From Linanthus parryae (lineage: Eukaryota; Streptophyta; Magnoliopsida; Ericales; Polemoniaceae), in contig JALGPY010000005.1 in the NCBI GenBank assembly GCA_023055425.1, forward strand, positions 79,463,495 through 79,527,494: DNA of 64,000 nucleotides, written 5' to 3'. Both the position numbers and the translations under genes were made by a program. The notes beneath the pieces are model-generated. The model had not been told where the DNA came from. It made no database searches and saw nothing but the letters and a program-made list of their open reading frames with translations. This document shows, piece by piece, positions 56,830 through 64,000 of this stretch. The number at the start of each line of letters is the position of its first letter. Position 1 is the first letter of the stretch.

Positions 56830-59800
56830 CTAAACCAATGCATCTTTATTTAGCATTCCTATTTCCAATATTAGAGCTGAGAACCTTTCATATGCTAATG
56901 GTTTAGTGAAGATATCTGCAATTTTCATGTTAGTAGCAACAAATTCAAGAACAACATCACCTTTATCAGCATGATCTCTGATGAAATGGTGTCTGACATC
57001 AATGTGCTTGGTTCTTGAGTGTTGCGCTGGATTCTTTGTAATTGAAATTGCACTAGTTTTATCACACTTAATAGGTATTCCCTTGAAATCAAATCCAAGG
57101 TCTCTTATCTGTTGAGAAATCCATAACACTTGTGAGCAGAATGCTCCTGCAGCTATATATTCAGCTTCAGCTGTTGATAGAGCAACTGAATTCTGTTTCT
57201 TAGAATGCCAACTAATCAAGGATGATCCAACGAATTGGCAAGTTCCTGAGGTGCTTTCCTATCAACCTTGTAACCTGCAAAGTCAGCATCTGAAAAGACA
57301 TGTAAAGAGAAGTTAGAATGTCTTGGATACCAAAGTCCTAAGTCTTTGGTTCCATTGAGATATTTGAATATTCTCTTCACAGCAGTCAAGTGTGATTCTT
57401 TTGGATCAGCTTGAAATCTTGCACACATACACACACTAAACATAATATCCGGTATGCTTGCTGTCACATAGAGTAATGATCCAATCATGCCTCTGTACTC
57501 TTTTACATTGACACTCTTACCAGATTCATCCTTGTCTAAGGATAATGTAGAAATCATAGGGGTCTTGGCTTCCTTACATTGAGCCATGCTATATTTGTTT
57601 AGTAAGTCTCTTGTGTACTTGCTTTGATGCAGAAAGATGCCCTTCTTCAATTGATGTATTTGAAGTCCAAGGAAGAATTTCAACTCTCCCATCATGCTCA
57701 TCTCAAATTCCTTCCTCATAAGACTTGAGAATTCTCTGCACAATTGATCATTAGTAGCTCCAAACAATATATCATCAACATACATCTGAACTACAAGTAA
57801 ATCGTTCTCATGAGTTTTATGAAAAGAGTCTTGTCTACTAAACCTCTTTTGAAATCATTTTCAAGTAAAAACTTTGACAATCTTTCATACCAAACTCTTG
57901 GAGCTTGTTTCAAACCATAAAGAGCTTCGTCAAGTTTGTAAACTTGATCTGGAAACTTGTCATTTTCAAAACCAGGTGGTTGTGCAGCATAAACTTCTTC
58001 TTGTAAATAGTCATTCAAGAAAGCACACTTCACATCCATTTGAAACAGTTTCATGTTCTTGTAAGATGCAAAAGCAAGCATAATTCTAATTTCTTCTAAC
58101 ATGACAACTGGAGCAAAAGTTTCCTCATAATCAATACCTTCTTGATTGTAACCTTGAGCAACTAACCTTGCTTTATTTCTGATCACATTGCCATTTTCAT
58201 CAAACTTATTTCTGAATACCCATCTGGTACCAATGACAGACTGGTTTGTAGGTGGAGGAACCAGGTTCCAAACCTTATTCCTTTCAAACTCATTCAGTTT
58301 AATTTGCATAGCAATGATCCAATCTGCTTCTTGTAAAGCTTCTTTCACAGTTTTTGGTTCTGCAATAGAAATAAAGGCATTAAAAGCACATAAGTTTTTC
58401 AACTGTGATCTAGTTTGTGTACCAGTGGTTTGATCTGATATGATATTATCAGCTGAATGGGATGAGATATATTTGAATCTCTTTTTTGGAGACCATGGTT
58501 CAGGCTCTCCATAGATCTTCTCTGGTCTTGAAGTAGTGGCTTTGTCACTTGAGTCCTTCTGATCATATTTTTCAAGGCTTTGAGATTTATTTTCAAGGCC
58601 TTGAGCACCAGTTCAAGGTCTTGAAAATGTCTTCTATTTTCTTCTGAACCTTTCTTGAATACTAATGGATTCTCAGTCTCTTCCTCTGACTCATGCTTGT
58701 TCAAATTCAACTATGCAAAACTTTCACTCAAAAAACCATCATAGCTTTCATAAAAAATAACATGAATGTTCTCTTCCACCAGTTTGGTTCTTTTATTGAA
58801 AACTCTATAAGGTTTGCTATTCAGAGAGTAACCAAGAAATATGCCGTCATCACTTCTTGCATCAAACTTACCAAGATTGTCTTTTACATTATTGTGGATA
58901 AAACAAGTACATCCAAAGGGTCTGAAGTATGAAATGTTTGGCTTCCTCCCTTTGAATAGTTCTTAGGGGGTATTCTTCAGAATGGGTTTGATCAAGCACC
59001 TGTTCAAAATATAGTTTGCTGTATTCAAAGCTTCTGCCCAATAATGATTTGGCAGCTTGTTCTCAAGAAGCATTGTTCTTGACATATCTTCAAGAGTCAT
59101 GTACTTTCTTTCAACAACACCATTTTGTTGAGGAGTTAAACTTCTTTGGCTTGAAGGAACTTTTGGTATGCTTGCCTTGAGCACAGGCTTTGCACATTTC
59201 ATCTTCTTTGAACTTGATGGATGGCAATCCTCTTACCAAGTATTTGGAAATCAACTTGTTCAAAGTATGCAAACTGATATGAACAAGTTTCCTGTTCCAA
59301 AGCTTTGAATCATCTTTCAAGGCCTTGAGACACTTCAAACTTTCACCTGCAACTTTGTTAGTCTGAAAAGTATAAACATTGTTTGATCTAGAGGTTGTGA
59401 GAATGCAATCTCCTGATTTCTCATTTTGCACCACACACTTCTCTTTATCAAAGACAAATTTATTGCCATTATCACAAAGATGAGATACACTAAGCAGATT
59501 AAATTTTAAACCTTCAACTAGATACACATCAGAAATAGAGTTTTCAGAATTTGTACAAACTTTTCCAATACCAAGAATATTGCATTTTCCTTTGTCACCA
59601 TGTGTTATTGAACCTTCTGATTGCTCCTTTAATTCTGAGAATAGACATCTATTTCCACTCATATGTCTTGAGCAACCAGTGTCCATTACCTACTTATGTT
59701 CTTTGATATTGGTGACACCCTGCAAACACCAATCACGGCCTTATCCAGCTGTTAGACCAAGTGTGGAATTTGGATTCATATTCAGGATCAACCATGTTAG

Positions 59801-61589
59801 GTGGCCTAACCCGTTTAGGAACCCAAATCTGCTTAACTTGTCCTTTGAGTTGAAAAGGAAAAGTGTTCCTCATTATGTGAGGGTCTCTTCTTCTAAAAGG
59901 ATAAGTCATCTTAACATGACCAGTTTTGCAGCAATAATGACAAGTAGGAGACGTTTTGTTCCCAGCTTTCACAAATCTGGTATTGCTCCTTCTTGGAAAG
60001 TTTGGATTGAATCCAATACCAACTTTGTGAATAGACTGTGAACTTCCTCCAAGAATCAAGTTCAACTTGTGTTCTGATCCAGCAAGCTTGACTTTGACCA
60101 ATTCTGATTCTTGAAGTTCTCAGTAATAGTAGTCTTTTGTTTCTCTAATTCATCAAACTGATGTCTTAGATTAACAAGGCTGTCACTTATTGAGGAGTTC
60201 TCAGTGACTACTTCCTTGACTTGTGTTTTCAAGGCTTTGAGACTGTTTTTCAAGGCCTTGAAATCACTATCAATTTTCTTCTGAGAGATTTTAAGATTCT
60301 GATTTAGGCAAACAAGTTGTAAGTTTTCTTTTGCTTGCTCATGAACTTTTTCTATCAAAAGTCTGATCTCTTTCAGATAATCTTCCTCATTCAAAAGCAT
60401 TGTTCTGAGATATTCTGAAAGAGCTTCTTTTGGTTTTGAAATCAGACAATGTATCATTGCCTCAATGTTCTTCTCATAACTTTCATCATGCTTGTCCATG
60501 AAGCATAAGTTGGCATGTTCTTCTTCAGATTCAGATTCACTAGAGCTATCCGAATCACTCCATGAAGCTATTATGGATTTCTTTCTTCTGTCATGATCTT
60601 TCTTTTGAAAGCTCTTGTTTTTCTTGTGTGGACAATCTCTTATCAAGTGTCCTGCATCACCACATTCAAAGCAGTTCATAACTTTGGATTTGTTTTGTGA
60701 AGAGGACTTACCTTTATAGTCATTGCTGCTGGATGATCGATGCCTTTCTCTGTTGAAATCTTTGTTTCCAAAGTTTTTCTTCATTTTGAGAATCATTGTC
60801 AAGGATTTGGAAATTAAGGCAATTGGATCTTCATCATCACCATCCTCAGTTTCAAGGCTTTGTGTTCTCTCATTTTCTTTGGCTTTGAGAGCTAAGTTCT
60901 TAACACCATCTGGGAGTTCTCCATCAACTTCATTCATAGATATCTCATGTGTCAGGAGCTTCCCTTGTAGGTCATCAAGTTGTAAAGTTGAGAGATTCTG
61001 AGCTTCTTCAATAGCTGTGGTCTTTGGTTCCCATTTTGCCTTTGGAAGACTTCTGAGAATCTTCCTTACCTTTTCTTTATTGGAAAATTTTTTTTTCCAG
61101 TGAATCAAGGTTGTTGACAATATCAGTGAACCTCTTGAACATGTCTCTGATGGACTCATCTGCATTCATCTTAAACAGCTCATATTGCCTGAGATAAATG
61201 TTAATCTTGGTTTGCTTTACTTTACTGGTTCCCTCAAAGGTAACCACAAGCTTATCCCAGATTTATTTTGCAGTTGTGCATCCAGAGATCCTGTTGAATT
61301 TATCTGTACTCAAATCACAATACAAAATTTTAATAGCTTTGTAGTTCTTATAAAATTGCTCTAATTCAGAAGAGGAGAGTGAGTCTTCTGTTTTGGGAGT
61401 TCTGATCCCATGTTTCTCTGTGTAGAAAGTATGAGGTCCATTTTAAATAATGGTCCAAAGCTCTAGATCTTGATCAATAATTAACATCTTCATGAGAAGT
61501 TTCCAGTGAGCAAAATTTTCTCCACAGAATAGAGGAGTTCAGTTAACTGCTCTTCCCTGTGAGAAACCACCGTCACCTGCAGTACTCAT
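56830..61589 (-). pseudogene. gag-pol: Gag-Pol remnant of Sirevirus-like element S, integrase core deleted
   Basis: Gag starts at 61589 (MSTAGDGGFSQGRAVN) and meets a stop after 16 codons; another stop splits TAK/IWDKL near 61260. Further pieces: Gag C-terminal part with knuckle CFECGDAGHLIRDC and a long Lys/Leu-rich coil (61165-60062), a second degenerate knuckle CHYCCKTGH (about 59930), protease MDTGCSRHMSGN (about 59680), the integrase finger ending CKACAQGKHTKSSFKPK, then immediately PQQNGVVERKYMTLEDM. The stretch holding the first two catalytic Asp residues of integrase is missing, about 100 codons. Reverse transcriptase follows (58402-57791, [17 protein letters not shown]), a frameshift, MYVDDILFGA (57785), a second frameshift, and RNase H with STAEAEYIAA and CDKTSAI (57219-56830). 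Confidence 0.9.
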
Positions 61590-61625
61590 GATCACCAGAT
61601 GGTTAAATCTTATACAGTGATACAA

Positions 61626-61637
61626 GATCTGATACTA
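61626..61637 (-). promoter_or_regulatory. Primer-binding site of element S (variant)
   Basis: Minus strand TAGTATCAGATC near the 5' LTR. It differs from the usual TGGTATCAGAGC at two positions. The segment 61590-61625 is the short leader. Confidence 0.7.
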
Positions 61638-61639
61638 AT

Positions 61640-62945
61640 TGAAAGTGTGAGTATGCAGATGTTTATGCAGCTAAGATACTCTAGAAGGGGGGGTTGAATA
61701 GAGTATGCCAACTTTTTGCAAAAGTTGCTAGGAAGATGAAAACTTGTGCAAACAATGAAGTTCAAGGCCTTCAAAACTAGTTCAATCCCTTGAAGAAGAT
61801 GCAGACAATATAAAGCAAGTATGTATTTTTCAAGGCCTTGAAAATAAGTTCAAACCCTTGAAATAGACAGTATTGTGTGCTGCAGAAACTATGAAAAGGA
61901 ATGAACTGTAAATGCAGAAGACAAGTGATTTATAGAGTTCAGTCCACTTGGACCTACGTCTCTACCTCAAGGATTAGATCCCTGCAGGATTTTCAACTCA
62001 ATTCTTATTAATAAAAAGCTAAGCACTAGAAATCAAGCCTAGAGAGTTCCCTTACTCTTTACAGCTTGTGGTTTTCCCTAACATATCTAGTACCTGCTCT
62101 AGCTAACTGATTAACTAAGAATTCTCTATTGCTCACTTTGAAAAATCCTTGAGAATAGATGTAGATATAATACAGAAATGATCTACCAATACAGCTCTAT
62201 ACAGAAGTACACTCGGAGTAGAAAACTGCAGTGAAAATGCAGTGAACTTCTGCGGAATGGATTGAGAGTTTTATGTTCTTCTTTGGTGCTTTGTCAATCC
62301 GGAAACTTGTCTCTAGTTTTTTCCCGTTGAGTCTCTTATATTGTTGCTTCAAGATGAGCTCTATTTAATCTGTTTGAAGCTCTGCAAATCTTCCCAGATT
62401 TTCAGCAACAACTTCCTATTTTGTAGGAAACAACTTTGACTCTCGTTAACAGCTTTCTCCAACGGATAGTTGATCACAATCTCTAGAGATATTGTTGTGA
62501 TTTTGTCCATAAGAAATCTGAGAAGCTGTCATAAGTCTTTGATTGATCACATGATCAAAATAGTCATCTATTTCCAAAACTGCACAGCTTCAGTTTAGGA
62601 AACAAATCCTGCAAATATTGGAAACAAAATGTCCCGCATTATCATGGTCAAACAGATGATATCTTATTATCAAAACATGTTAGAACAATTTGTCTTCCAT
62701 CATCTAATAACAGTGAATCAAACATATAAAAGAAAGAGAGGGAATCAACTCAGAGATTTTGCAGAAAACTCCCCCTGAGAGTGCGCCTTCAGGTTAAGCA
62801 GTTTCAAGGCTCTGAATTCAGTTTCAAGGCCTTGAAAATAGCTAAACTATTTTCAAGCCTATGAGACTGATTCAAGGCTTTGAAAGCTGGTTCAAGGCCT
62901 TGAAATAGCTGAACTATTTCAAGTCTTGCACAACCTGATCTTTCA
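61640..62945 (-). repeat. 5' LTR of element S (1306 bp)
   Basis: From tgaaagtgtgagtatg to cctgatctttca, followed by the target duplication aagtt. Palindrome clusters at 61758-61865 and 62801-62925. Confidence 0.93.
62801..62925. repeat. Palindrome cluster TTCAAGGCCTTGAA (5' LTR of S)
   Basis: Two exact copies (near 62824 and 62893) plus several one-base variants within 125 bp. Confidence 0.85.
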
Positions 62946-63999
62946 AAGTTCAGTTCTACTATGCTCCATCTTGGGTTCTCCTCTAGTTCTTATGACTCTG
63001 CTCTTTTCATTCTTCATACGAATCATAGAATTATTCTCTTGTTAATATATGTTGATGACATGATCATTACCGAGGACGATATCGTTGTTATTCGTGAGCT
63101 AAATAAGTCCTTGAACTGCCATTTTGAGATGAAAGACTTGGGGCCTCTCAGCTATTTCTTGGGTCTCGAGGTTACTTTTGATGCTGACGGTTACTCTCTG
63201 TCTCAGACCAAGTATGCTTCTCATATTCTTACTCGTGCAGGATGGACTGATCCAAAGGTTGCCTCCACGCCATTGGAGCCCAACCTGAAGCTCACTCCCT
63301 TAGAGGGTGAACCTCTCTCTGATCGTACTCGACAACGACAGATTGTTCGTAGTTTGGTTTATCTCAAGGTAACTCGTCCTCACTTAGAATACGCTGTTCA
63401 TCAGGTCAGTCAGTTTCTCACTGCTCCACGATCCACACACTATGTTGTTGTTCTTCGGATTCTTCGCTACGTTAAAGGTACTTTTTTTCAAGGTCTTCAT
63501 TTCTCTGCTCGGTCGACACAAGTCCTACATGGATTTTCTGATGCTGATTGGGATGGCGATCCTACTAATAGACTCCACCATGGGGTAATTTTTCTTCTTG
63601 GGTGGCTCACTTATATCCTGGTGTAGCAGGAAGCAAACTCTAGTTTCGCGATCCAGCACTGAATCAGATTATCGTGCTCTAAGTGATTCCACACATGAGC
63701 TCATCTGGCTTCGCTGTTTATTAGCCGATATGGGGATGCCTCAGTCCTCTGCTACTACTATATGTTGTGACAATCGCAGTGCCATCAAGATTGCGCATAA
63801 TGACATTTTTCATGAGCGGACGAAACACATTGAGACCGGTTGTCACTTTACCCTCCATCATCTTCGTGCTGGCACAGTTCATCTGAAGTCTACTTCTTTG
63901 TCAGATCAAACTGCCGATATGCATACGAAGTCTCATCCGCGTGGACGCTTTCGTATCTTGGTCTCCAAACTTCTGCTTATCACGACAGCTTCAGTTTGA
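62946..63999 (+). pseudogene. pol: Reverse transcriptase-RNase H remnant of element F, second part
   Basis: Continues after element S: LLIYVDDMIITEDD (YVDD box intact, about 63040), MKDLGPLSYFLGLEV, SDADWDGDPTNR, then a frameshift between about 63555 and 63600 and RNase H with STESDYRALSD, CCDNRSAI and ERTKHIE. It ends GRFRILVSKLLLI...* at 63999. The 3' LTR is expected just beyond the window. Confidence 0.9.
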
Positions 64000-64000
64000 G

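Larger units (their letters stand above)
53029..62945 (-). mobile_element. Sirevirus-like copia element S (9917 bp), non-autonomous
   Basis: LTRs 53029-54325 and 61640-62945 are both bounded by TGAAAG...CTTTCA on the plus strand; 5-bp duplication aagtt. The minus-strand order is 5' LTR, PBS, gag, protease, integrase, reverse transcriptase, RNase H, an extra ORF, polypurine tract, 3' LTR. LTRs differ by about 3-4% in the first 240 bp. Sirevirus affinity is from the long Gag with CFECGDAGHLIRDC, the WDKLVVTFEGTSKVKQTKIN-like Gag core, the extra ORF after pol and repeated palindromes in noncoding DNA. Confidence 0.93.
50219..64000 (+). mobile_element. Short-LTR copia element F (Retrofit/Ivana-like), split by element S, right end outside window
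   Basis: 5' LTR 50219-50378, PBS, a short leader, protease, integrase and reverse transcriptase (to 53028), then the rest of reverse transcriptase and RNase H (62946-63999). The 3' LTR should lie just beyond 64000. The two halves are joined by the duplication aagtt (53024-53028 and 62946-62950) around element S. Most of gag is missing. Clade assignment is from the short LTR and the HTKxHPxGRFR-like Pol C-terminus. Confidence 0.88.

Overview
The window is plant nuclear DNA, almost certainly from a flowering plant and probably from heterochromatin. It holds LTR retrotransposons of typical plant clades (Ty3/gypsy Tekay-type chromovirus; Ty1/copia Angela-, Sirevirus- and short-LTR Retrofit/Ivana-type), with tRNA-iMet primer-binding sites, one Mutator-like DNA transposon and one hAT-type MITE. 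I found no host cellular gene, no rRNA or tRNA gene and no CRISPR array. Clade names rest on recognised motifs, LTR termini and domain order, not on a search. The species cannot be named from the sequence.

Left half (1-44546): a stack of retrotransposons inserted into one another. The outermost is a degenerate plus-strand Angela element (D, 19908-44546). A minus-strand Angela (B, 14083-19907) sits in D's 5' LTR. A plus-strand Angela (A, 10082-14082) sits in B's reverse transcriptase. A young minus-strand Tekay chromovirus (G, from before 1 to 10081) sits in A's reverse transcriptase. A's 3' LTR also carries a Mutator-like element with perfect 82-bp TIRs and a 9-bp target duplication (11395-12810). 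Two further Angela copies interrupt D: minus-strand C (22295-30677, target duplication aacaa) right at the gag start, and plus-strand N (33129-41621, target duplication gtatg) in reverse transcriptase. With the inserts removed, D has the same structure and roughly the same length (about 8.3 kb) as its relatives. The left halves of G, A, B and D lie outside the window.

Middle (44547-50218): decayed repeats. They are a Sirevirus-type LTR fragment, a very divergent Angela-type LTR, and a minus-strand copia relic carrying a hAT-type MITE with an 8-bp target duplication, followed by unassigned AT-rich DNA.

Right part (50219-64000): a plus-strand copia element with a 160-bp LTR and almost no gag (F). 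It is split by a 9.9-kb minus-strand Sirevirus-like element (S, 53029-62945, target duplication aagtt). S has lost its integrase core, has an extra ORF after pol, and is dotted with the palindrome TTCAAGGCCTTGAA.

The most interesting item is in the youngest element, G. Besides an intact 1557-residue Gag-Pol with a C-terminal chromodomain, G encodes a 209-residue protein between its 5' LTR and gag. That protein's N-terminus, MARTKHTARK, copies the histone H3 tail through K9. It continues with three tandem 11-residue hydrophobic/Ser/acidic repeats resembling SUMO-interaction motifs and an acidic tail. A retrotransposon-encoded histone-tail mimic paired with a chromodomain integrase suggests an interaction with the host silencing machinery; that reading is inference.
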